A stretch of 14,261 nucleotides of DNA, from positions 1 through 14,261 of the forward strand of contig CAJMRP010000049.1 of the NCBI GenBank assembly GCA_905215765.1, given 5' to 3'. A program made the translations under genes and the position numbers. The DNA comes from an uncultured bacterium. Lineage in GTDB: Bacteria; Actinomycetota; Coriobacteriia; Coriobacteriales; Coriobacteriaceae. The notes under the pieces are model-generated. The model was not told where the DNA came from, made no database searches, and worked only from the letters and a program-made list of their open reading frames with translations. Every line of letters begins with the position of its first letter. The first letter of the stretch is position 1. This document shows positions 1 to 6,760 of this stretch, one piece after another.

Positions 1-255
1 GGGGGAGCCATGAACATGATGTGCGTGGGAGCGTGATTGCCGGGACTGTCCCTGCGTGCGCTGGGCAGGAGCCTGTTGCTTAAAACGAGCGCCACCAGCG
101 GGCTGCGCGGGACGAGCGGCGGGCTGTTGAGCAGCACGCTGAGTAGGCTGAGCCGAACGCTGCGTCGGCTGCGCCGGGCGCTGACCAGGCTGAGCAGGAC
201 GCGGCGCGGGCTGCCGTGTACGATTCTGCTGGCGCGGATCAGAAGCGCTAGACAT
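1..255 (-). CDS. mltG: Endolytic transglycosylase MltG/YceG-like protein, N-terminal part (runs off the window)
   Basis: Only the first 85 codons lie in the window and the frame stays open to its left edge. The start is the ATG at 253-255. It is preceded by a good AGGAGG ribosome binding site and lies inside the end of ruvX (8-bp overlap), which suggests translational coupling. The visible protein is a low-complexity, disordered stretch rich in Pro, Gln, Ala and Arg, with recurring units such as AQPTQR, and no catalytic domain is visible. The MltG assignment comes from context: in many Gram-positives and actinobacteria ruvX is followed by mltG, an inner-membrane lytic transglycosylase that cuts nascent peptidoglycan, and its actinobacterial forms often have a long disordered cytoplasmic tail before the transmembrane helix. 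Another membrane protein with a disordered tail is possible. Confidence 0.6.
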   Translation of the reverse strand, partial: MSSASDPRQQNRTRQPAPRPAQPGQRPAQPTQRSAQPTQRAAQQPAARPAQPAGGARFKQQAPAQRTQGQSRQSRSHAHHVHGSP

Positions 256-676
256 GCTGAACCTCCTCGTTTTTACGATCGAGCCATGTCTGCAAGAACA
301 GGCTGGCGGCGATCATGTCAATCTTGCCCCTCATCTGCTTTTCGTTAAGCCCCTGCTCTCGCAGGATTCGCTTGGCCTCCTGCGAGGACAGACGCTCGTC
401 CTCAAACTCCAGCGGAAGTTCGAGCTCGTCGGCAATCTTTTGGGCCACAGCGGCGACGCGCTCGGCCTGGGGGCCGGGCTCTCCGGCCATGGTCAAGGGA
501 CGTCCGCTTACCAGGATATCGGGCTCATAGTCCTCGACCAGGTAGCGAAACGTCTTTGCCATGCCAGTGACCTCGGCAGCAGGAAGCACCTTGACAGGCA
601 TCGCCATCTTGCCATCACGGCTCGAGACGGCAATGCCAATCCTGGTCTCCCCTATGTCCAGCGCGAGCGCAACCAC
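248..676 (-). CDS. ruvX: RuvX/YqgF-family RNase H-fold nuclease (putative pre-16S rRNA nuclease / Holliday junction resolvase)
   Basis: A 142-residue protein, the usual size for the family. It begins with a GTG at 674-676, 17 bp after the alaS stop, behind a weak AAGAAG ribosome binding site. RNase H-fold landmarks are present: the first acidic residue in LALDIG (Asp7) with TRIGIAVS after it, a GRP turn near residue 58 where GLP is more usual, the DERLSS motif at 93-98, and the last acidic residue in KIDMIAASLFLQTWLD (Asp120). Family members process the 5' end of 16S rRNA in E. coli and have been proposed as Holliday junction resolvases; which role applies here cannot be read from sequence. 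It sits in an alaS-ruvX-mltG cluster, and its last codons overlap the next start. Confidence 0.93.
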   Translation of the reverse strand: MVALALDIGETRIGIAVSSRDGKMAMPVKVLPAAEVTGMAKTFRYLVEDYEPDILVSGRPLTMAGEPGPQAERVAAVAQKIADELELPLEFEDERLSSQEAKRILREQGLNEKQMRGKIDMIAASLFLQTWLDRKNEEVQHV

Positions 677-693
677 AGCGACTTCTTAGATTC

Positions 694-3351
694 TTAGGCG
701 CCGAGCGCGGTCTTAGCGGCCGCGAGGGCATCGGCGATGCCGGCAGCATTCTTGCCACCGGCCTGGGCCATGTTGGGACGACCGCCACCGCGACCGTCGA
801 CCAGACCCGCGATCTGCTTGATCACGTTACCGGCGTGGAAACCGGCCTTGACGGCGTCATCGGAGCCGGCAGCGAGCAGGGCCGGAGTGCCCTTCTCAGT
901 CACGCTGGCGACGACACAAGCAACAGGGCCGGCGACCTTCTGATGCACGGTATCCCATACGTTGCGCAGGTCGGCAGCCTCAAGGCCCTGGAGCTCAGCG
1001 ACAACGAGCTTATAGCCGTCGAGCTCGACGGCGCCCTCGATGGCGCTGGAGATGGCGTCGGAGGAGCCACCGGTCAGAGCCTTCTTGAGCTTATTGGACG
1101 TCTCGCGCAGCTCGGCCTGCAGGTTCTCCACGCGAGCGGGAACCTCATCCACGCGGCACTTGAGCGCAGTAGCAGCGGCGTCAACGAGCGCCAGGCGGTC
1201 GGCCATGTAGTCGAGGGCACCCTTAGAGGTCACAGCCTCGATACGGCGGACATTGGAGCCTGTGGAGGACTCGGAAATGATCTTGAACAGGCCGATCTCG
1301 GCGGTGTTGGCAGCGTGCGTGCCACCGCAGAGCTCGCGGGAGAACGGCTGGTCCTCGGCGCCCACGGAGACGACGCGGACGACATCGCCGTACTTCTCGC
1401 CAAACAGAGCGACAGCGCCGGCAGCCTTAGCCTCGTCGATGCCCATGACACGGGTCACGACCGGCTTGGAAGCGAAGATCTGCTGGTTGACCAGGTCCTC
1501 GACAGCCTTGAGCTGCTCGGAGGACAGGGCCTCGAAGTGCGTGAAGTCAAAGCGCAGGTGCTCGGGCGTCACCAGCGAGCCGGCCTGGGAGACGTGCTCG
1601 CCCAGGACCTGCTTAAGGGCGGCGTCGAGCAGGTGCGTGGCGGTGTGGTTGCGGCGCAGGAAGCCACGGCGCTCGGCGTCGAGCGCGGCGGTAACAGCGG
1701 CACCGACAGCCAGCGTGCCCTCGGCAACGTGCGCGACGTGGGCATACAGGCCGTTGTGGTTCTTGGTGTCGGCAACGGTCAGAACAACGCCCTCGGCGGA
1801 AAGCTTGCCGGCATCGCCCTGCTGGCCACCCATCTCGGCATAGAACGGGGTGCGGTCGAGCACAACCTCGACATCCTCGCCGGCGGCAGCGGACTCGACG
1901 GACTCGCCGTTGCGCACGATGGCGACAACCTTGGCGCCCTCGATCACATCGTTGTCATAGCCGTCGAACTCAGTCGCGGCGACCTTGTCCGAAAGCTCGA
2001 CCCACACGTCGTTGAAGCTGCCCCAGGCGTCGCCCTTGGCATTGGCGCGGGCGCGGGCCTTCTGGTCCTCCATGCAGGCAGTGAAGCCGTCCATGTCGAC
2101 GCCGTGGCCAGCGGTGCCGGCGATCTCGACGGTCAGATCGATGGGGAAACCAAAGGTGTCGTGCAGTTTAAAGGCGACATCGCCCGGAAGCACGGCGCCC
2201 TCGGCAAGCGCTGCCAGGGCCTCGTCCAGATAGACGCGGCCGTTGTCGAGCGTCGTGGAGAAGCGCTCCTCCTCGGAGGCGACGATACCCTTGACGAGCG
2301 CGACATTCTTGAGCAGCTCGGGATAAGCCTCGCCCATCTGAGCGTTAACCTCGTCGATGAACTTGGTCAGGAAGGCGCCCTCGATGCCCAGCAGGCGACC
2401 GTGGAACACGGCACGACGGAGCAGGCGGCGAAGGACGTACTCGCGACCCTCGTTACCGGGAAGGATGCCGTCCGAGATCATAAAGTCGACGGCACGGGAG
2501 TGGTCGGCGATGATACGCAGGGAGCGGCTGGCGCCAGAGTAATCGTCGGCGTCATAGGTCTTGCCGCTGATCTCCTCGCCCAGCTTGATGAGATGCTGCA
2601 TCAAGTCGCCGTCGTAGTTGGCGGTCTTGTGCTGCATGATGGCGGCCATGCGCTCCAGGCCCATGCCCGTATCGAGGTTGCGGTGCGGCAGCTCCGGCAT
2701 GGAGCCGTCCTCCTGGCGGTCATACTGGGTAAAGACGAGGTTCCAGAACTCCAGGAAGCGGTCGCAGTCGCAGCCGGGCTTGCAGTCGGGACTACCGCAG
2801 CCGACCTCCTCGCCCATGTCAAAGTAGATCTCGGAGCACGGACCGCAGGGGCCAGTGGGGCCAGCGGCCCAGAAGTTGTCGTCCTCGCCCAGGCGGGAGA
2901 TGTGGTCCTCGGCAACGCCCAGAGAACGCCACACGTCGTGGGTCTCGTCGTCCTCGGTAAAGACGGTAAAGTACAGGCGGTCGAGCGGCAGCTTGAACTC
3001 CTTGGTGATGAGCTCAAAGGCCCAGGCGCAAGCCTGCTGCTTGGAGACGCCGCCAAAGGAGAAGTCGCCGAGCATCTCAAAGAAGGACAGGTGACGGCCG
3101 TCCTCGCCGATGCAATCGATGTCGTTGGTGCGGACGCACTTCTGGCAGGAGATAGCGCCGATCTCCTTCATGGTCTTCTTGCCCTGGTAGTACTCCTTAA
3201 ACTGGTTCATGCCGGCGTTGGCAAGCAGCAGCGAAGGATCGTCGGGGACGAGGGACGAAGAAGGATAAAGCTTAAGACCGCGCTCCTCAAAGAAGTTGAG
3301 GAACTTGGAGCGAATCTCGGCCGTAGTCATTGACGGGTAGTCAGCACTCAT
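694..3351 (-). CDS. alaS: Alanyl-tRNA synthetase
   Basis: An 885-residue class II synthetase that charges tRNA-Ala in the cytoplasm. The start at 3351 (MSADYPSM) is chosen because GAGGAG lies 9 bases before it; a longer frame to 3441 would begin inside a terminator loop. In order: the catalytic core (about 1-250) with class II motif 3 GMGLERM (229-235), the tRNA-recognition helical region, the editing domain with zinc ligands in HTATH (His569, His573) and CGGTH (Cys675, His679), and the C-terminal DHHA1 domain with the glycine-rich GRGGGRPNMAQAGG segment (about 853-866). All key residues are present, so aminoacylation and editing should be intact. A four-Cys cluster (Cys185, 190, 194, 196) interrupts the core. 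It is the first gene of the alaS-ruvX-mltG unit. Confidence 0.98.
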   Translation of the reverse strand: MSADYPSMTTAEIRSKFLNFFEERGLKLYPSSSLVPDDPSLLLANAGMNQFKEYYQGKKTMKEIGAISCQKCVRTNDIDCIGEDGRHLSFFEMLGDFSFGGVSKQQACAWAFELITKEFKLPLDRLYFTVFTEDDETHDVWRSLGVAEDHISRLGEDDNFWAAGPTGPCGPCSEIYFDMGEEVGCGSPDCKPGCDCDRFLEFWNLVFTQYDRQEDGSMPELPHRNLDTGMGLERMAAIMQHKTANYDGDLMQHLIKLGEEISGKTYDADDYSGASRSLRIIADHSRAVDFMISDGILPGNEGREYVLRRLLRRAVFHGRLLGIEGAFLTKFIDEVNAQMGEAYPELLKNVALVKGIVASEEERFSTTLDNGRVYLDEALAALAEGAVLPGDVAFKLHDTFGFPIDLTVEIAGTAGHGVDMDGFTACMEDQKARARANAKGDAWGSFNDVWVELSDKVAATEFDGYDNDVIEGAKVVAIVRNGESVESAAAGEDVEVVLDRTPFYAEMGGQQGDAGKLSAEGVVLTVADTKNHNGLYAHVAHVAEGTLAVGAAVTAALDAERRGFLRRNHTATHLLDAALKQVLGEHVSQAGSLVTPEHLRFDFTHFEALSSEQLKAVEDLVNQQIFASKPVVTRVMGIDEAKAAGAVALFGEKYGDVVRVVSVGAEDQPFSRELCGGTHAANTAEIGLFKIISESSTGSNVRRIEAVTSKGALDYMADRLALVDAAATALKCRVDEVPARVENLQAELRETSNKLKKALTGGSSDAISSAIEGAVELDGYKLVVAELQGLEAADLRNVWDTVHQKVAGPVACVVASVTEKGTPALLAAGSDDAVKAGFHAGNVIKQIAGLVDGRGGGRPNMAQAGGKNAAGIADALAAAKTALGA

Positions 3352-3397
3352 AGAGGGAATCTCCTCGGTTTCACATCGAAACAGTTCAAACGTAACG

Positions 3398-3425
3398 ATA
3401 TTACCATCCCACCGCGCAAGTGCAA
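3398..3425 (-). promoter_or_regulatory. Candidate promoter of alaS
   Basis: Read on the minus strand, TTGCAC (3420-3425) and TAATAT (3398-3403) are 16 bases apart and leave a leader of about 40 bases before the alaS start. The -35 box partly overlaps the T-run of the upstream terminator, so a new transcript would start just where the previous one ends. Both hexamers match the housekeeping consensus only partly. No T-box-like leader fits in this space. Confidence 0.4.
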
Positions 3426-3453
3426 AAAAGAGGGCCGGCACAATGCCGGCCCT
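3424..3453 (-). terminator. Rho-independent terminator of the sigma-factor operon
   Basis: A perfect 10-bp GC-rich stem (AGGGCCGGCA, 3431-3440, with its complement 3444-3453) has a 3-base loop and is followed on the minus strand by CTTTTTTGC. It lies about 50 bases after the permease stop codon and before the alaS promoter, so it closes the DUF948-rsbW-sigB-permease unit. Confidence 0.85.
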
Positions 3454-3503
3454 TCAGCGAAATTGCATGTTAGCGCGTATGAATATTAATCCGAATTACC
3501 CCG

Positions 3504-4913
3504 CTAGTTGTCATCATCGGCCATGGAGCCGTCGATGCCGGTTTTGGTGTCGTCATCCGTGTTGGAATCGTCATCCTTAGCGAAGGGGTTCTTGAAGAAG
3601 CCCGTCGCATCGGGCTGCAGACCAGAGAGCTTGATCCAGGGATTATCGAGCTCGGGCTTGGGCATGGCCTTGGCCTCGGGCGCAGTCTCGTTACCGATAA
3701 GCTCAGACTCGTAGATGAAGGTGTCGTCGCCGAGCGCGTCGTAGGCGGCGACCGGGTTGCCATCGGCATCGCGGTACGGCGTGCCCTTAAACACGGCGCC
3801 GTCATAGGCCACAAGCTGTCGGCCGGTCTCATTCTCGAAGTAGTACACGAAGATACCCTTGAGGGCCGCACAAAGCGGGATGGCAATAATCATGCCGATG
3901 GGGCCCATGAGTGCCGAGCCAATAACGAGCGCCGTGAGGCTCATGATGGGATGCACCTGTACCGAGCTCTGCATGACCTTGGGCGAAATGACGTTATCGG
4001 TGACGTTTTGCGCGACCATCGTCACGATGAGCGTCCATAACGCCAACATGGGGCTGAACATGAAACCGAGCACCGTGGCGATTGCTGCGCTCACCCAGGG
4101 ACCGACGACCGGAACCAAATGCATGATGCCGGTAAAGATAGCCATGAGCGCCGCATACGGATGGCCGATGATCATAAAACCGATAAAGGCGAGGAAACCA
4201 CCGCAGATGGACGTCACGACCATACCGCGCATGTAGCCGCCGACAGAGCGAGAAAGGATGGCGACCATAAAGCGGTACGAGGTCTCCTTCTCCTGACCGA
4301 TGATGGTGCAAATCTCGTGGTGCATGCGAGGGTAGTCGCAGGCCATCCAGTAGGCAAGCACCAGGCCAAGGAAGATAACGAACAGCTGCGAGGCCGTATT
4401 GGTGATGAGTGGGAACACACCACGACCAAGCTCGGCGGCAATCTGAGACACATACCTCGATGCCACGGCAACCAGCGACGAAAGATTATCGTCCAAATAC
4501 TCCTTGAGCGGCGTGTTGTTGAGCGTCTTGGCATGCGAGATCATCTCGTTGAGATCACCGCCCGCAACACGAAGCTGCTCGGGCAGGCGGCTCAGGACTT
4601 CCATGATCTGACCAAAGAGAATCGGCGACAAGATACAAACGACACCGACGAGCACGGCAACAACAACAATAAGCGCGATAAGCGAACCGATGCCGCGATT
4701 CACGCCATGGTGCTCGAGCCAGTTGGTGATCGGGGACATCACAAAAGCAATGATGGAGCCGACGGCAAGAAACTCAATAACCGGCGCCAGGATGCCCATA
4801 AGGTTAAAGATGACAGCGGCGATGACAATGCAGCCGACAACAGCCCAAATGCGCAGCGTCAGAATGCGGGTGTCGCGCAGCACGCGATCGGTTTGTTGGG
4901 GGTGCTCACTCAT
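3504..4913 (-). CDS. AI-2E family (UPF0118) membrane permease
   Basis: A 469-residue polytopic membrane protein. Hydrophobic segments lie at about 20-60, 73-105, 165-190, 228-250, 254-290, 290-305 and 325-355. The order matches the AI-2E family: two N-terminal helix pairs, a soluble segment (about 105-160), then HLVPVVGPW (265-273) and a C-terminal block with DNVISPKVM (306-314). Family members have been tied to autoinducer-2 export and, in other bacteria, to Na+/H+ exchange, so the substrate here is unknown. The last ~110 residues form a hydrophilic tail ending in an Asp-rich stretch. Its ATG overlaps the sigma-factor stop (ATGA), a sign of translational coupling. The tie to a stress sigma factor suggests a role in ion or envelope homeostasis (inference). 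Confidence 0.88.
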   Translation of the reverse strand: MSEHPQQTDRVLRDTRILTLRIWAVVGCIVIAAVIFNLMGILAPVIEFLAVGSIIAFVMSPITNWLEHHGVNRGIGSLIALIVVVAVLVGVVCILSPILFGQIMEVLSRLPEQLRVAGGDLNEMISHAKTLNNTPLKEYLDDNLSSLVAVASRYVSQIAAELGRGVFPLITNTASQLFVIFLGLVLAYWMACDYPRMHHEICTIIGQEKETSYRFMVAILSRSVGGYMRGMVVTSICGGFLAFIGFMIIGHPYAALMAIFTGIMHLVPVVGPWVSAAIATVLGFMFSPMLALWTLIVTMVAQNVTDNVISPKVMQSSVQVHPIMSLTALVIGSALMGPIGMIIAIPLCAALKGIFVYYFENETGRQLVAYDGAVFKGTPYRDADGNPVAAYDALGDDTFIYESELIGNETAPEAKAMPKPELDNPWIKLSGLQPDATGFFKNPFAKDDDSNTDDDTKTGIDGSMADDDN

Positions 4914-5701
4914 GAACGAATCATCACTCCGTCGGGGTCGATCTTGTCCTGAATCTTCTTAAGCGTGCGGCGCAGCAGACGCGAAACCTGCACCTGAGAA
5001 ATACCCAGCTTCTTGGCGATCTCGATCTGTGTCATGCCCTTCACAAAGCGCAGCTCGATCACCTCGCGCTCGCGCGGCGAGAAATCACGGATGGCTTCCT
5101 CGATCACTAGGCGGTCATCGGTAAAGTCGAGCTCGTTGTCGTCGTCGGCGTAACGGTCGAGAATCGAGGGGGCATCGTCGGAATCGGACGCACCAGGAGC
5201 CTCGATGGGCACCGAGGTATAGGCCGAAGACGATTCCATAGCCTCGAGGACCTCATCGACCGTCACATCTAGATACTCAGCGATCTCCTCAACCTTGGGC
5301 GAACGCTGCAGCTCGTTGGTAAGTTTGTCAGTAGCTTGGTTGACCTTGGCCGAGAGCTCCTGCAGGCGACGCGGTACGCGCACGCTCCAGCCCTTGTCGC
5401 GGAAATGGCGTTTGATCTCGCCCAGGATAGTGGGTGTTGCAAACGTTGTGAACTCGAGCCCGCGCTCAGGGTCAAAGCGGTCGATAGCCTTGAGCAAACC
5501 CAGATAGCCGACCTGCATGAGGTCGTCGAGCGGCTCGCCGCGATTCTTAAATTTGTTGGCAAGAAACCTTACCAGGTTCATATGGGACATGACGAGCTGC
5601 TCGCGGGCGTCCGGATCACCGGTCTCCTTGTAGCGACGAAACAGCTCGCGGGTTTTCTCCTTGTCCCAAGCGGTCTTGCCGCTCCGGGAACGTTCGGTCA
5701 T
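4910..5701 (-). CDS. sigB: RNA polymerase sigma factor, SigB/SigF/SigG type
   Basis: A 263-residue alternative sigma factor of the stress/sporulation group of sigma-70. Region 2 is recognised by DLMQVGYLGLLKAIDRFDP (60-78) and the following stretch to about 102, then VRVPRRLQEL (108-116). Region 3 spans about 117-165. An acidic linker (about 168-200, many Asp) precedes region 4 with its helix-turn-helix, MTQIEIAKKLGISQVQVSRL (about 223-242). It would direct core polymerase to a stress regulon. The start ATG at 5699-5701 comes one base after the rsbW-like stop, with only a weak AAGG upstream, so translation probably depends on coupling. The preceding gene encodes its likely anti-sigma factor. 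The exact subtype (SigB against SigF) cannot be settled by eye; sporulation is not implied. Confidence 0.93.
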   Translation of the reverse strand: MTERSRSGKTAWDKEKTRELFRRYKETGDPDAREQLVMSHMNLVRFLANKFKNRGEPLDDLMQVGYLGLLKAIDRFDPERGLEFTTFATPTILGEIKRHFRDKGWSVRVPRRLQELSAKVNQATDKLTNELQRSPKVEEIAEYLDVTVDEVLEAMESSSAYTSVPIEAPGASDSDDAPSILDRYADDDNELDFTDDRLVIEEAIRDFSPREREVIELRFVKGMTQIEIAKKLGISQVQVSRLLRRTLKKIQDKIDPDGVMIRS

Positions 5702-5702
5702 T

Positions 5703-6080
5703 TTAAATATCCGCCTTGAGGTCGAGGGAAAGCGTCAGGGGCGCCGCAGTCTTTCCGTAGGAGTCGCACACGCTCGCGAGGATGAGCTCGGCATACACCG
5801 CAGCCTGGTCGTCTTCATCGACCGTAGCCTGATCGCCAAAGGTAATAGTCATGCCAACGTGGGTCTCATCGACATCGAATTTGATGGTGATGTCATCGCA
5901 GTCGACCGCGGTACAACCAAAGATGAAAGCCTCCTCGGCAGCCATGCGGATGTCCTCGATGCGATCGACAGACATGGAACACAGAGCACCAACGTTGGCT
6001 GCCGTCATGCGCACAAGGCGAGCGAGACGCGGGTCGCCGGCAACGGTCAGCGTGATGGGGCAGGTTGCTTCGCTACTCAT
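5703..6080 (-). CDS. RsbW/SpoIIAB-like anti-sigma factor with degenerate ATP-binding motifs
   Basis: A 125-residue protein directly before the sigma gene. The start ATG (6078-6080) has GAGGAG upstream and overlaps the stop of the preceding gene by 8 bp. The fold order resembles the GHKL ATPases of the RsbW family: a beta strand, a helix with RLVRMTAANVGAL (21-33), then the helix DIRMAAEEAFIFG (43-55), which sits where the N-box helix should be. RsbW normally has an EACTN-type N-box there, with an Asn that binds magnesium; here the segment reads EEAFIFG and the Asn is missing. The later D-x-G ATP-binding motif is replaced by ITFGDQ (79-84). It may bind the sigma factor without kinase activity, or may use other residues. 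The assignment rests mainly on gene order and fold, with weaker sequence support. Confidence 0.68.
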   Translation of the reverse strand: MSSEATCPITLTVAGDPRLARLVRMTAANVGALCSMSVDRIEDIRMAAEEAFIFGCTAVDCDDITIKFDVDETHVGMTITFGDQATVDEDDQAAVYAELILASVCDSYGKTAAPLTLSLDLKADI

Positions 6081-6660
6081 CGCAGGACTCCTCAGAGGTC
6101 TCGGAGGGTGTATAGGTGTAATACTGAGCCGGCTTGGCTACAGACTTCTGGCCATCATCGTCGCCCGCGGCGACCTCGTCCTCGCCAATCAAGACGCGCT
6201 CGGTCGGCTGCTCGGCTTCTTCGGCGGCAGCGGAAAGCTTGCGCTCGGCTTCAACTGCAGGAGCCTTCACCTTATTGAAGAGCTTCTGCACAGCACCGGC
6301 GGCAGAGTCGGTCACGCTCGACACAGCATTGCTGGCCTCGGCCATGCTGCCCGTAACCTCGGAAATGTCCCGAACCACGGCTTCGACCTCTACGAGATTG
6401 GAGGTAAGGGCATCAACTGCCGTCTTGCTCGACTTAAGCAGCGGCTCCATCTGGGCAAGCGCCGGCGTAAGCTCATCGACAGCGCCATCGAGCTTTGCCA
6501 CCACAGGCTGAGCCTCGGCGATGGTGTTGTTGAGGTCGTTCACGGTCTTATCGAGCGAGTCGACAACGGCGCGGGTCTTGCGCAGGGTAAGCGCGAGCTC
6601 AACGATGGCCCACACGCCGGCAACAGCGAGCAGCAGCAGGGCGATTTGAATGGGACTCAT
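6073..6660 (-). CDS. DUF948-type membrane-anchored coiled-coil protein
   Basis: 195 residues. The start at 6660 (MSPIQIAL) has GGGAGG 5 bases upstream; a longer frame to 6738 has no such site. One N-terminal transmembrane helix (about 4-26) is followed by RKTR and a long heptad-like helical region (about 30-145) with regularly spaced Val/Leu and alternating acidic residues, then an acidic, disordered tail. This is the layout of DUF948 proteins such as B. subtilis YtxG, a general stress protein of the SigB regulon. The molecular function is unknown. It is the first gene of a unit with the anti-sigma and sigma genes and overlaps the former by 8 bp, so it is probably co-expressed with them and may be a target of the same sigma factor (inference). 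Confidence 0.75.
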   Translation of the reverse strand: MSPIQIALLLLAVAGVWAIVELALTLRKTRAVVDSLDKTVNDLNNTIAEAQPVVAKLDGAVDELTPALAQMEPLLKSSKTAVDALTSNLVEVEAVVRDISEVTGSMAEASNAVSSVTDSAAGAVQKLFNKVKAPAVEAERKLSAAAEEAEQPTERVLIGEDEVAAGDDDGQKSVAKPAQYYTYTPSETSEESCDE

Positions 6661-6680
6661 ACAAGCCTCCCAAAGGAATC

Positions 6681-6710
6681 GATATACAGACGGTTTCCAT
6701 GGTACCCCAA
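6681..6710 (-). promoter_or_regulatory. Candidate promoter of the DUF948-rsbW-sigB-permease operon
   Basis: On the minus strand TTGGGG (6705-6710) and TATATC (6681-6686) are 18 bases apart, leaving a short leader with the GGGAGG ribosome binding site. Match to the consensus is moderate. A hairpin-forming inverted repeat (6701-6718, GGTCCCC/GGGGTACC on the minus strand with one bulged base) overlaps the -35 box and could be an operator. Reading through from rarA, 100 bases upstream, is an alternative. Confidence 0.3.
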
Positions 6711-6760
6711 AGGGGACCGAACATGCCATGAGCAGCAACGTGGGACAAAATTATCAGCAG

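Noticed and set aside
835..3333. Plus-strand open frame of 832 codons
   Set aside because: It lies fully opposite alaS, whose protein has every expected motif. The frame stays open only because of the GC-rich codon pattern of alaS, and its product is repetitive Leu/Gly/Val/Asp with no recognisable domain.
3352..3441. 30-codon upstream extension of alaS
   Set aside because: It would begin in the loop of a terminator and run through the candidate promoter; the downstream ATG has a good ribosome binding site and the normal AlaRS N-terminus.
4119..4952. Plus-strand open frame of 277 codons
   Set aside because: Opposite the AI-2E-family permease; its product is a charged, low-information sequence and no ribosome binding site was seen.
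6702..6724. SigB-type promoter (GGGTAC -10 box) before the DUF948 gene
   Set aside because: The -10 box resembles the SigB form, but no GTTT-like -35 element lies at the usual 13-16 base distance; autoregulation by the sigma factor is therefore not supported.
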